Shown here piece by piece: positions 1 through 8,025 of a DNA stretch of 64,000 nt. The position numbers were made by a program, and so were the translations under genes. Location: the NCBI RefSeq assembly GCF_001544195.1, contig NZ_BCPY01000009.1, forward strand, positions 1 through 64,000, written 5' to 3'. The stretch is from Tetragenococcus solitarius NBRC 100494. GTDB lineage: Bacteria; Bacillota; Bacilli; Lactobacillales; Enterococcaceae. Below the pieces are notes generated by a model. That model made no database searches and was not told the origin of the DNA. It was given only the letters and a program-made list of their open reading frames with translations. The first letter of the stretch is position 1. Each line of letters opens with the position of its first letter.

Positions 1-50
1 CTTTTGCACGATTATATAGAGTTAATCTATAACAGTTTTGTGTGAATTTA

Positions 51-88
51 GAAGCCTTCTATACAAGAAGTTATAGAAAGCTTCTTTT
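51..88 (+). terminator. intrinsic terminator of a gene upstream of the window
   Basis: A 12-bp stem with one mismatch (51-63 pairing with 72-84, loop of 8) is followed by a T-rich run. It most likely ends a gene lying before position 1. A smaller inverted repeat (15-20 with 26-31) lies just before it. Confidence 0.6.
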
Positions 89-149
89 CATTTGTGGTGG
101 ATTATTGTACGATATAAGATATTTCGTTTTGCACAGTTTCTTAAATTAA

Positions 150-164
150 AAGTAAGCGAAATAA
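150..164 (+). promoter_or_regulatory. cre-like CcpA site upstream of the GH32 gene
   Basis: AAGTAAGCGAAATAA fits the consensus WTGNAANCGNWWNCA with two mismatches. It lies between the probable promoter region and the ribosome binding site of the sucrose-6-phosphate hydrolase gene. That position fits carbon catabolite repression, but the assignment rests on a motif match only. Confidence 0.35.
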
Positions 165-187
165 CAAGCACAAAGGAGGGCCAATAG

Positions 188-1657
188 ATGGAATGGTCAA
201 GAGAGCAACGTTATCGGCGGTTAGAAGAGGTGTCTTTTGAGGAAGTTGATGCACTAAAAAAACAGGTGCAAGAATCTCCTTATAGGCAGAAGTTTCATAT
301 TCAATCGAAAACGGGATTATTAAATGATCCAAATGGCTTTAGTTTTTACAATGGAAGATTTCACTTATTTTATCAGTGGTTTCCTTTAGGTCCTGTTCAT
401 GGGTTAAAGTATTGGTACCATGTTTCGTCTAAAAATTTAATCGATTGGGAAGATGAGGGAATTGGGTTAAAGCCAGATACCAAATATGACAGCCATGGGG
501 TATTTTCTGGATCTGGTTTTGCGTATGAAGACCAGCTCTTCTTATTTTATACGGGAAATACCAGAGATGCTAAGTGGGAGCGTACTTCATATCAATGTAT
601 TGCGACAATGGATATGAAGGGGAATTTTAGAAAGTTCGAACAGCCTTTTATTTCTGGGGCTCCCAAAGGATATACAGAAAACTTTCGCGATCCCAAGGTT
701 TTTGAAAAAGATGGAAATTACTATTGCGTGATCGGTGCACAAAGTCAGTGCAATGAGGGAAAGATTCTTTATTACAAGTCAGCGGATTTGATGAATTGGT
801 CTTTAAAAGGTGAAATACAAACAAGTTTTCTAAATAACTGCGGTTATATGTGGGAATGTCCAGACTATTTTGAAATGGAAAATAAAGCAGTATTGATGTT
901 CTGTCCACAAGGAATGGAAGAAAGAGGCGATTATTTCCGCAATATTTATCAGTCTGGTTATCTTTTAGGCGAGCCGATTGATTTCCAAAATGGGGAATTT
1001 AATCATGGAGATTTTCACGAATTTGACCATGGTTTTGAATTTTATGCACCACAAACGATGCTCGATCCAAATGGCAGACGTATTCTGATCGGCTGGTTTG
1101 GCTTACCGGATGTAGATAGTGTGACGGATGAATATGGCTGGGCGCATTGCCTAACAATTCCTCGTGTTTTAGAGATAAAAGGAGATAAAGTTGTGCAAAA
1201 GCCTTTACCTGAGTTAAAAAAATTGCGTCAAGAAAAAGATAAGTTGGATATTTCTTTAGCAAGCGAAACGAAAAGTTGGAAAGAAATTGATTTTCGTAGC
1301 TATGAATTAAAAATGACAGTGCAACTTAAAAAGCGAGGAAAAACCGGTTTAAAATTTAGAGTCGGGGAAAATGAAGAAGTATTGTTTTATTATGATACAG
1401 ATGAACAGAAGTTAGTTCTCGATCGCTCAAAAGGTGGGAAGCTAGCGACTAAAGCCTATGGTGTCACTCGAAAGTGTGATTTCAAAACAACGAATTTTAA
1501 TTTGCAGATGTTTGTAGATGAATCTTCAGCAGAGATTTTTGTTAATGGGGGTCAGGAAGTTTTTAGTACGCGTTTGTTTAACCAACCAAGCAGTAATGGG
1601 ATTGAATTTTTCTCTGAAGGTCAAGCCGATATTACAGCTACTATTTGGCAAATTTAA
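188..1657 (+). CDS. scrB: sucrose-6-phosphate hydrolase (GH32)
   Basis: This 489-aa cytoplasmic hydrolase should split sucrose-6-phosphate, the product of PTS import, into glucose-6-phosphate and fructose. All three GH32 signatures are present: the nucleophile Asp47 in LLNDPNG, the RDP motif at 167-169, and the acid/base Glu223 in WECPD. The N-terminal five-bladed propeller and the C-terminal beta-sandwich (from about residue 360) give the normal family length. A strong Shine-Dalgarno (AAAGGAGG) lies 7-8 bases before the ATG. It is followed by a LacI regulator and a second glucosidase plus permease. Activity on other beta-fructosides cannot be excluded from sequence. Confidence 0.92.
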   Translation: MEWSREQRYRRLEEVSFEEVDALKKQVQESPYRQKFHIQSKTGLLNDPNGFSFYNGRFHLFYQWFPLGPVHGLKYWYHVSSKNLIDWEDEGIGLKPDTKYDSHGVFSGSGFAYEDQLFLFYTGNTRDAKWERTSYQCIATMDMKGNFRKFEQPFISGAPKGYTENFRDPKVFEKDGNYYCVIGAQSQCNEGKILYYKSADLMNWSLKGEIQTSFLNNCGYMWECPDYFEMENKAVLMFCPQGMEERGDYFRNIYQSGYLLGEPIDFQNGEFNHGDFHEFDHGFEFYAPQTMLDPNGRRILIGWFGLPDVDSVTDEYGWAHCLTIPRVLEIKGDKVVQKPLPELKKLRQEKDKLDISLASETKSWKEIDFRSYELKMTVQLKKRGKTGLKFRVGENEEVLFYYDTDEQKLVLDRSKGGKLATKAYGVTRKCDFKTTNFNLQMFVDESSAEIFVNGGQEVFSTRLFNQPSSNGIEFFSEGQADITATIWQI

Positions 1658-1710
1658 ACAAGAAAGTCCAACGAAGTGTTGACAAAAAGAAGTTGGACGT
1701 TTATAGTTGG

Positions 1711-1728
1711 TGTGAAATCGATACCACA
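1711..1728 (+). promoter_or_regulatory. LacI-family operator, copy 1
   Basis: TGTGAAATCGATACCACA is a palindromic site centred on ATCGAT. Its reverse complement matches the site at 2773-2790 in 15 of 18 positions. It abuts the Shine-Dalgarno of the LacI-type gene at 1743, so it probably gives autoregulation. Sites matching in this way before both the regulator and the glucosidase-permease genes suggest that the neighbouring LacI protein binds here. Confidence 0.72.
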
Positions 1729-1742
1729 AAGGAGTTCTTTCT

Positions 1743-2741
1743 ATGGCAACTATCAAAGATGTAGCGAATAAAGCCAACTTATCTGTTGCCACCGTATCAA
1801 GATATTTAAATAATCATCCATATATCTCAGAAGAAAAAAAGAAGAGAATCAAAGCAGCAATGAAAGAGCTTGACTACACGCCAAGTTCGATTGCCACTCA
1901 ACTTCGGTCAAAAAAAGGGACAATGATCGGAATCCTTGTTTCAAGAATTACCAATCCTTTTTTTTCCTATTTAGTAGATGCGATTGAAAAAGAGGCCAAG
2001 AAAAATCATTATAATGTGCTGATCATGCAAACCTATGATGATAAAAAAGCGGAAATAAACACGCTGGAACTATTAAAGCAACATGTCATTGCTGGTCTTA
2101 TCATGTGTTCAGTAGAAGGCGATCCGCAGATGATTGCTAGTTATCAAGAGTTTGGACCCATCGTCTTGTGTAATGAGAGGGTGAGTGGTGCAGATATTCC
2201 TACAGTGGTTACAGATCAAAAAAAGGCTGTTTATAATGCCATATCGTACTTAGCAACTAAAGGTTATCAAAAAATTGCTTATTGTACAGGAGGTACTTTA
2301 ACCAGCGAAGGACACGGTAGGAATCGAACGGAAGGGTTTGAGCAAGCCGTATTAGAAAAAAATTTAACTGTCAGAAAAAATTGGATTTTTCGACAAGTGC
2401 ATACGAGTCAAGATGGTATGAAGGTAGCTGACGATCTATTACAATTGCCAAAAGTCGAACGTCCGGAGGCAATTTTTACGAATAGTGATGAAGTAGCCAT
2501 GGGAATTATGGAACAAATGTTACAAAAAGGATTTCAGCTTCCTCATGATTTAGCGATAATTGGTTTTGACAATCAACCTTCTACTTCCTTATTAAGGGTT
2601 CCTTTAACGACCATAGCCCAACCGGTAGCTGCTTTAGGTATGGAATCTACCAAGTTATTATTAGCAAAAATTGAAAATAATTCTTATGAGGTAGATCAGG
2701 CACAGTTAAAATTAACTTTAGTTAAAAGAAAATCTGCTTAA
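1743..2741 (+). CDS. LacI/GalR-family transcriptional regulator of the sucrose/alpha-glucoside locus
   Basis: This is a 332-aa DNA-binding repressor. Residues 1-55 hold the LacI helix-turn-helix (TIKDVANKANLSVATVSRYL) and hinge helix, followed by a periplasmic-binding-protein-like effector domain to the end. The length is typical. A Shine-Dalgarno (AAAGGAG) precedes the ATG by about 9 bases. It sits between the GH32 hydrolase and the GH13/permease pair, and near-identical operators lie just before it and before the GH13 gene, so it most likely controls this locus (ScrR or MalR-like). The effector sugar is not evident from sequence. Confidence 0.9.
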   Translation: MATIKDVANKANLSVATVSRYLNNHPYISEEKKKRIKAAMKELDYTPSSIATQLRSKKGTMIGILVSRITNPFFSYLVDAIEKEAKKNHYNVLIMQTYDDKKAEINTLELLKQHVIAGLIMCSVEGDPQMIASYQEFGPIVLCNERVSGADIPTVVTDQKKAVYNAISYLATKGYQKIAYCTGGTLTSEGHGRNRTEGFEQAVLEKNLTVRKNWIFRQVHTSQDGMKVADDLLQLPKVERPEAIFTNSDEVAMGIMEQMLQKGFQLPHDLAIIGFDNQPSTSLLRVPLTTIAQPVAALGMESTKLLLAKIENNSYEVDQAQLKLTLVKRKSA

Positions 2742-2757
2742 GATAAACAGATTTTCT
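2727..2757 (+). terminator. hairpin overlapping the regulator stop codon
   Basis: A perfect 10-bp stem (2727-2736 with 2748-2757, loop of 11) covers the end of the LacI gene and is followed by TGGTTTTA. The T tract is weak, so it may be only a partial terminator separating the regulator from the glucosidase operon. Confidence 0.45.
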
Positions 2758-2772
2758 TGGTTTTATGGCAAA

Positions 2773-2790
2773 TGTGGTATCGATATCATA
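2773..2790 (+). promoter_or_regulatory. LacI-family operator, copy 2
   Basis: TGTGGTATCGATATCATA shares the ATCGAT-centred palindrome with the site at 1711-1728. It lies just before the Shine-Dalgarno of the GH13 gene and would block expression of the glucosidase-permease pair. Confidence 0.72.
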
Positions 2791-2808
2791 CGAAAAGGAG
2801 TATTGTTA

Positions 2809-4461
2809 ATGCAAGAACTGAAAAGAGATTGGTGGAAAAATGAAGTTATCTACCAAATTTACCCAAAAAGTTTTAATGATTCCAACGAAGATGGAATTGG
2901 CGACTTGGAAGGGATTCGACAAAGATTACCTTACTTAAAGGAATTGGGGGTGACGATGCTATGGATTTGTCCCATCTTCAAATCTCCTATGAACGATAAC
3001 GGCTATGATATTGCAGATTATGAAGCAATAGATCCGCAATTTGGTACAATGGAAGATTTTGACTTGTTATTAAATGAAGCAAACCAATTAGGAATCAAAA
3101 TAATATTAGATTTAGTTGTTAATCATACTTCCGATGAGCACGAGTGGTTTAAACAAGCATTAGCAGATAAAAATAGCAAATATCGTAATTATTATATTTT
3201 TAAAGAAGGAAACAAACGTCCGAATAATTGGCGTTCACAATTTGGCGGTTCTGCCTGGGAGAAAGTCCTGGGAGAAGATGCTTATTATTTACACCTTTTT
3301 GGCAAAGAACAACCGGATTTAAACTGGGAAAATCCTGAGCTAAGACAAGAAATTTATGCAATGATTAATCGTTGGCTAGAAAAAGGGATCGCAGGCTTTC
3401 GCATCGACTCGATTACTTTTATAAAAAAAGATCAGGATTTTGCCTCTTTACCGGCAGATGGTTCGGATGGTTTGGTTTCATGTAAACATAAGACACGCAA
3501 TCGGCCAGGAATTGGTAAATTTCTAAATGAACTAAAAAAAGAAACTTTTGAAAAATACAACTGTGTAACTATAGGTGAAGCATCTGGTGTTGATTATAAA
3601 GAATACGAAGAGTTTATTGGCAAAGACGGCTACTTTTCGATGATTTTTGATTTTCATTACGCCGATATCGATGTTGAATCAGGAACAGACTGGTTTAAAC
3701 GTTCGAACTGGCAAGTAAAAGATTTTAAACAGTTATTGGCTCAATCGCAAGAAACCTTACAAAAGGCCGGTTGGGCGGCTAACTTTATCGAAAATCATGA
3801 CCAACCTCGGGCGTTATCTAAGCTTGTTCATCCAGATTTTCAAAATGCTCATTCGGCTTGTGCCATTGGCGCACTTTATTTCTTCTTACGAGGCACGCCT
3901 TTTGTTTATCAAGGACAAGAGTTAGGAATGAAAAACTTCCAAAGAAGCAGTATTGTTGAATTTAATGACATCTCAAGCATCGATAATTTCTATCGCGCAA
4001 TAGCAGAAGGTTATTCAGAAGAAGCAGCCTTACATTTTGTTAATTTACGTAGTCGTGATAATACGCGGACACCTATGCCTTGGAATAACGACAAATATGG
4101 CGGCTTTTCTCAAGTTAGACCTTGGTTAGCTATGACCCAAGAATATTCTGAAATTAATGCAAAAAATAATATGGTTTTTGAATTTTATAAAAAAATGATT
4201 GCTTTAAGACAAGATTCTGCCATCAGTCCAATTTTAACTAACGGTACGATCGCGTTTTTATCAAATGTGCCGGAAAATGTGATTGCTTATGTACGAGAAT
4301 ATAACGGCGAACGTATTTATTCTTTTACCAATCTTGGTACTGAAAAAGAACAAGTAAACTGGCCAAAAGCGATGGAACATATTTTTGTAAATACACATGA
4401 AAATAAAATTGTTGAAACTGAAAATGTTCTTTTGCCTTACCAAAGTATTTTATTCAAGTAG
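2809..4461 (+). CDS. alpha-glucosidase, GH13 (oligo-1,6-glucosidase/sucrose-isomer type)
   Basis: This 550-aa cytoplasmic glucosidase has the GH13 residues in order: nucleophile Asp200 in GFRIDS, acid/base Glu257 in IGEASG, and Asp331 in ENHDQPR. The N-terminus (WWKNEVIYQIYPKSF) is that of subfamily 31, which includes oligo-1,6-glucosidases and enzymes acting on phosphorylated alpha-glucosides. The ATG at 2809 is preferred because AAAGGAG ends 8 bases before it, while a TTG at 2803 is too close. It lies 15 bases before a PTS EIIBC gene, so the likely substrate is whatever that permease imports (sucrose isomers, isomaltose or trehalose-type sugars). Confidence 0.87.
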   Translation: MQELKRDWWKNEVIYQIYPKSFNDSNEDGIGDLEGIRQRLPYLKELGVTMLWICPIFKSPMNDNGYDIADYEAIDPQFGTMEDFDLLLNEANQLGIKIILDLVVNHTSDEHEWFKQALADKNSKYRNYYIFKEGNKRPNNWRSQFGGSAWEKVLGEDAYYLHLFGKEQPDLNWENPELRQEIYAMINRWLEKGIAGFRIDSITFIKKDQDFASLPADGSDGLVSCKHKTRNRPGIGKFLNELKKETFEKYNCVTIGEASGVDYKEYEEFIGKDGYFSMIFDFHYADIDVESGTDWFKRSNWQVKDFKQLLAQSQETLQKAGWAANFIENHDQPRALSKLVHPDFQNAHSACAIGALYFFLRGTPFVYQGQELGMKNFQRSSIVEFNDISSIDNFYRAIAEGYSEEAALHFVNLRSRDNTRTPMPWNNDKYGGFSQVRPWLAMTQEYSEINAKNNMVFEFYKKMIALRQDSAISPILTNGTIAFLSNVPENVIAYVREYNGERIYSFTNLGTEKEQVNWPKAMEHIFVNTHENKIVETENVLLPYQSILFK

Positions 4462-4476
4462 AAAAGAGGGAGAGCT

Positions 4477-5895
4477 ATGGCAACAGATCATAAAAAAATA
4501 GCGAATGAAATTATAAGTGCTGTAGGAGAAGAAAACATTACATCGATTACACATTGTGCTACCCGTTTGCGTATAGAAGTAAAGGACCGTAGTATTATTA
4601 ATGATAAAGAAGTTGAAAATATTGACGAAGTAAAAGGTGTTTATTTTAACTCTGGTCAATATCAAATTATCTTAGGCAGCGGAACTGTAACTAAGGTATA
4701 TAATGAAATTATGCAAGATAATGGTGATTTACAAGACAAAGAAACCAGTGTTGAGTCAATCAAAAAAGAAGGAAACCCAATTCAACGTGGCGTTCGTACA
4801 TTAGCGGATATTTTTACTCCGATTATTCCCGGAATTGTTTCGACTGGTCTATTTTTGGGTTTAAAGGGTGTTTTACTAGATGATAATGTGCTACATTTCT
4901 TTGGCACTTCCGCTGATCACATTCCTGAATACGTCATGGTACTCTTAACTGTTTTGACAGATACTGTTTTTGCCGTTTTACCAGCATTAATTTGTTGGTC
5001 TGCCTTTAAAAAATTTGGTGGTACCCCCGTTCTCGGTTTTGTGATTGGTATGATGTTGGTGTCACCATCTTTGCCAAATGCTAATAATGTTGCTGATATT
5101 CATAGTAGTGTTGAACCTATTATGGCTTTTGGTGCGATTCCAATTATAGGTTATCAAGGAAGTGTGTTGACAGCTTTAGTGATTGGGATTTTAGGAGCCA
5201 AGCTAGAAAAAGGTGTGCGCAAAAGAATGCCTAATGCTCTGGATTTAATGTTTACACCTTTTGTAGTGATTTTTACTATGGTTTTATTAGGGCTGTTAGT
5301 ACTGGGACCACTACTGCATGTTGTTGAAAATGGTTTAGTTTACTTAGTAGAGCATTTAATTCAAATACCTTTTGGCGTTGGCGGTCTGTTAGTGGGTTTT
5401 ATTTATCCATTAGCTGTAATGACTGGGATGCATCATTTGTTTATCATGATTGAAACGCAATTACTCGCCGCAACTGGGTTTAATCCACTGATTACTGTTT
5501 GTGCCATGTACGGATTTGCCAACGCTGCAGTTGCATTTGCTGTTGGCCTGCGAGCAAAGAGTAATAAAGTAAAAGTCATCGGATCAAGTGCTGGGATCAC
5601 CCAACTACTTGGTGTAAGTGAGCCTGCACTATTTGGTATCACTGTTCGTTATGGAATGAAACCTTTAGCTGTTATGTTAGGGTGTTCAGCGGTTGGCGGT
5701 GGAGTCCTAGCCGCACTTGGGATACAAGCAAATTCCTATGGCTTGGCTGTTATTCTTTCACCGCTAATGTACATTTATGAACCTTATCAATTAATCAGCT
5801 ACATTTTGGTTGGAATCGTTACATTTATTGTTGCTTTTCTATTAACGTATCTTTTTGCTGTACCGAAAGAACTGCTTGATCCCGATGCAGAATAG
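4477..5895 (+). CDS. PTS EIIBC, sucrose/alpha-glucoside family
   Basis: This 472-aa membrane permease imports and phosphorylates a sugar. The N-terminal EIIB domain (about 1-85) carries the phosphorylated cysteine in THCATRLR. The remainder is a multi-span EIIC domain of the glucose/sucrose superfamily, with the conserved stretch GVSEPALFGI near residue 385. There is no EIIA domain, so phosphate must come from an EIIA encoded elsewhere, for example the one fused in the protein at 12991-14955. It follows the GH13 gene closely and is likely co-transcribed with it under the LacI-type operator. Sugar specificity is inferred from neighbours only. Confidence 0.87.
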   Translation: MATDHKKIANEIISAVGEENITSITHCATRLRIEVKDRSIINDKEVENIDEVKGVYFNSGQYQIILGSGTVTKVYNEIMQDNGDLQDKETSVESIKKEGNPIQRGVRTLADIFTPIIPGIVSTGLFLGLKGVLLDDNVLHFFGTSADHIPEYVMVLLTVLTDTVFAVLPALICWSAFKKFGGTPVLGFVIGMMLVSPSLPNANNVADIHSSVEPIMAFGAIPIIGYQGSVLTALVIGILGAKLEKGVRKRMPNALDLMFTPFVVIFTMVLLGLLVLGPLLHVVENGLVYLVEHLIQIPFGVGGLLVGFIYPLAVMTGMHHLFIMIETQLLAATGFNPLITVCAMYGFANAAVAFAVGLRAKSNKVKVIGSSAGITQLLGVSEPALFGITVRYGMKPLAVMLGCSAVGGGVLAALGIQANSYGLAVILSPLMYIYEPYQLISYILVGIVTFIVAFLLTYLFAVPKELLDPDAE

Positions 5896-5908
5896 ACTAT
5901 ATTCTATT

Positions 5909-5943
5909 AAGCTTTATCGCTCGAACAGCGGTAGAGCTTTTTT
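5909..5943 (+). terminator. intrinsic terminator after the EIIBC gene
   Basis: The stem AAGCTTTATCGCT pairs with AGCGGTAGAGCTT (two G-U pairs) around a 5-base loop and runs into TTTTTT. It closes the sucrose/alpha-glucoside operon. Confidence 0.85.
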
Positions 5944-5962
5944 ATAAAAATAAACAACCGTT

Positions 5963-5996
5963 AAATATGTTTAAAGCCAAATAAATCTGTTTAAAC
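5963..5996 (+). promoter_or_regulatory. candidate upstream activator sites for the sigma-54 PTS operon
   Basis: Two copies of AAATNTGTTTAAA (5963-5975 and 5983-5995) lie exactly 20 bp apart, two helical turns. They are about 60-100 bp upstream of the sigma-54 promoter at 6052. Bacterial enhancer-binding proteins bind such upstream repeats, so these are candidate sites for the activator at 9012-11540. Only the repeat and its position are seen. Confidence 0.45.
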
Positions 5997-6006
5997 AAAT
6001 GATTAG

Positions 6007-6043
6007 GAGCTTACATTCTTGAAATATCAAGGATTGTAAGCTC
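6007..6043 (+). promoter_or_regulatory. inverted repeat immediately before the sigma-54 promoter
   Basis: GAGCTTACA (6007-6015) pairs with TGTAAGCTC (6035-6043), with an inner CTTG/CAAG stem (6018-6021 with 6028-6031). A T-rich run follows. It could be a second terminator insulating the PTS operon from read-through, or a palindromic binding site. The sequence does not decide. Confidence 0.45.
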
Positions 6044-6051
6044 TTAATTTT

Positions 6052-6068
6052 TTGGCATAGTTATTGCT
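6052..6068 (+). promoter_or_regulatory. sigma-54 (RpoN) -24/-12 promoter
   Basis: TTGGCATAGTTATTGCT has the GG (6054-6055) and GC (6066-6067) dinucleotides exactly 12 bp apart, as in the consensus TGGCAC-N5-TTGCW. Transcription would start near 6079, just before the Shine-Dalgarno of the EIIA gene. The sigma-54 activator gene at 9012, after the PTS genes, strongly supports the call. Confidence 0.88.
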
Positions 6069-6091
6069 TATAGATAAGTGAGGTGATGTTA

Positions 6092-6511
6092 ATGAAAAAA
6101 AGATATTTAGTGGCCACGCACGGGAAACTGGCGGAGGGTTTCCAAAGTTCTTTAAATATTTTGGCAGATAAAGGAAATCAGATTGAAGTGGTTAACGCTT
6201 ATGTCACAGAAGAGGATTACACTCCAAAGATTATTGAATTTATTCAGCAAATTAAGCAGAATGAGCAAGCCATTATTTTTACTGACTTATTTGGAGGAAG
6301 TGTCAATCAAAAAGTGGTGGCAGAAATACTGACCCAAAAAAAAGAAAATATTTATGTTATTTCTAATACCAATTTAAGCATAGTACTCACATTAATTATT
6401 GGCCATGAAGAAGAAAAACTGACGGATGAACTCATTACAAGGGCAATTGAAGAAAGCCAAGTCAAATTAGTAAAAACGAAGATGGGAAAAGAAAATGAAT
6501 CATTTTTTTAG
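6092..6511 (+). CDS. PTS EIIA, mannose family
   Basis: This cytoplasmic phosphocarrier of 139 aa is the first gene of a mannose-class PTS. The N-terminus KKRYLVATHGKLAEGF holds the phosphorylated histidine (ATHG) of EIIA-Man, and ITDLFGGS-type sequence (IFTDLFGGSV) follows near residue 65-75. The ATG at 6092 is chosen because AGGTGA ends about 5 bases upstream; the GTG at 6083 and ATG at 6086 fall inside that Shine-Dalgarno. It passes phosphate to the EIIB encoded 11 bases downstream. Expression should depend on sigma-54 and the LevR-type activator. Confidence 0.9.
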   Translation: MKKRYLVATHGKLAEGFQSSLNILADKGNQIEVVNAYVTEEDYTPKIIEFIQQIKQNEQAIIFTDLFGGSVNQKVVAEILTQKKENIYVISNTNLSIVLTLIIGHEEEKLTDELITRAIEESQVKLVKTKMGKENESFF

Positions 6512-6522
6512 GAGGAAATAAT

Positions 6523-7020
6523 ATGATAACTCAAGTACGAGTCGATGATCGATTAATCCATGGACAAGTTGCTGTGGTTTGGACGAAAGAATTAAATGCT
6601 CCACTACTTGTGGTTGCTAATGATGAAGCCGCAAAGAATGAAGTAACACAGATGACTTTAAAGATGGCTGTTCCTAATGGGGTAAAGTTACTCATTCGCT
6701 CGGTAGATGAAGCAATCAAAGTTTTTAATGACCCACGTGGTAAAGACCGTCGTATTTTTGCCATTGTAAATAGTGTCAGTGATGCAACAAAAATTGCCCA
6801 AAATGTCGAAGATATCGAAGCGGTAAACGTGGCGAATACAGGTCGTTTTGATAAATCTGATCCAAAATCAAAAACCATGTTATTTCCTAGCGTGCAATTA
6901 AATCCTGATGAGCTCGAGGCAGCGAAAGAATTAGCTAAAATTGAGCAGGTGGATAGTTATAATCAAGTTTTACCTACAAATTCTAGGTATAGTTTAAAAG
7001 ATGCATTAAGCAAATTATAA
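6523..7020 (+). CDS. PTS EIIB, mannose/fructose/sorbose family
   Basis: This 165-aa cytoplasmic protein transfers phosphate from EIIA to the incoming sugar. The motif VDDRLIHGQV near the N-terminus contains the phosphorylated histidine of mannose-class EIIB (His15), and the length is normal for the family. It has a strong Shine-Dalgarno (AGGAGG) 8 bases before the ATG. It lies between EIIA and the membrane components. The sugar could be mannose, fructose, sorbose or an amino sugar derivative; sequence does not resolve this. Confidence 0.92.
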   Translation: MITQVRVDDRLIHGQVAVVWTKELNAPLLVVANDEAAKNEVTQMTLKMAVPNGVKLLIRSVDEAIKVFNDPRGKDRRIFAIVNSVSDATKIAQNVEDIEAVNVANTGRFDKSDPKSKTMLFPSVQLNPDELEAAKELAKIEQVDSYNQVLPTNSRYSLKDALSKL

Positions 7021-7212
7021 ATTGAGTATAAAAAGAATCAGTGAGTGGTGGTTAAAAAAATCGAAGAAAGAGTTGGTAGAACGTTATTTGTCATTGGGAA
7101 GATAGATAAGAAATCGATCTATTATTCGAAATTAAAAAGTGGAACAACGTTTTATAAAACCGTTCTCTGTGTTTAAAGAAAAAAATCTAAAAGAGAAGGA
7201 GAATGAATAATT
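7021..7212 (+). other. 192-bp gap inside the mannose-family PTS operon
   Basis: The gap between EIIB and EIIC holds an inverted repeat (GAAC 7142-7145 and GTTC 7162-7165 around the palindrome GTTTTATAAAAC at 7149-7160). It also holds a 42-codon open frame from a GTG at 7048 that has no ribosome binding site. The hairpin may be an RNA processing or partial termination site that sets the ratio of soluble to membrane subunits. I see no convincing gene. Confidence 0.3.
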
Positions 7213-8025
7213 ATGTTGATAGAAGCAACATTAGCTGCACTGGCAGTATTCATTTGCTTTGCCGGTAACTATTTAACAGGACAAAGCATGATGGAACGAC
7301 CGCTCGTGGTTGGTTTAGTCACCGGTATTTTAATGGGAGATATGAGAACTGGCGTTTTAATGGGCGCCTCTTTAGAAGCCATTTTTTTAGGAAATGTAAA
7401 TATAGGTGGTGTGATAGCTGCTGAGCCAGTCACTGCAACGACACTTGCAACCACTTTTGCCATTATTTCTAATATTGAACAAAATGCTGCGATGACCTTA
7501 GCTGTTCCAATTGGGATGTTAGCTGCATTTGTCGTGATGTTTTTAAAAAATGTATTTATGAACATTTTTGCACCTTTTCTTGATAAGGCAGCGCGAGAAG
7601 ATAATCAAAAAATGATTGTCGGCTTGCATTATGGTACATGGATTATTTATTACCTAATCATTGCTTCCATTGCTTTTATTGGAATTTTAGCAGGAAGTGG
7701 TCCGGTCAATACTTTTGTTGAAAATATTCCTGAGCGTTTAATGAATGGGTTAAGTGCTGCAGGAGGATTATTACCAGCAGTCGGGTTTGCTATGTTGATG
7801 AAACTGCTTTGGGATAATAAGTTAGCTGTATTTTACATTTTAGGGTTTGTGTTAACCGCTTATCTCGAACTACCTGCTGTAGCCGTGGCTGTTATTGGCG
7901 TTGTCATTTGTGTGGTTAGTGCGCAAAGAGATTTACAGATGAGAGATATTTCGACGAATGGAAATAATAACCATGCAGCAGGAACGATGACCAAAGAAGA
8001 AGAGGAGGATGACTTTTTCGCATGA
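7213..8025 (+). CDS. PTS EIIC, mannose family
   Basis: This 270-aa integral membrane subunit, together with EIID, forms the sugar channel. Hydrophobic spans run through most of the protein, and the glycine-rich segment around GMLAAFV and the GNVNIGG region match ManY/SorA-type proteins. The last 25 residues are acidic and hydrophilic. Its stop codon overlaps the EIID start by 4 bases, so the two are translationally coupled. Confidence 0.9.
   Translation: MLIEATLAALAVFICFAGNYLTGQSMMERPLVVGLVTGILMGDMRTGVLMGASLEAIFLGNVNIGGVIAAEPVTATTLATTFAIISNIEQNAAMTLAVPIGMLAAFVVMFLKNVFMNIFAPFLDKAAREDNQKMIVGLHYGTWIIYYLIIASIAFIGILAGSGPVNTFVENIPERLMNGLSAAGGLLPAVGFAMLMKLLWDNKLAVFYILGFVLTAYLELPAVAVAVIGVVICVVSAQRDLQMRDISTNGNNNHAAGTMTKEEEEDDFFA

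Noticed and set aside
1-50. A third copy of the LacI operator before the GH32 gene
   Set aside because: The palindrome-like sequences at 15-31 and 108-126 do not share the ATCGAT core of the two operators.
7048-7176. 42-codon gene between EIIB and EIIC
   Set aside because: The GTG start has no Shine-Dalgarno and the product shows no recognisable feature.
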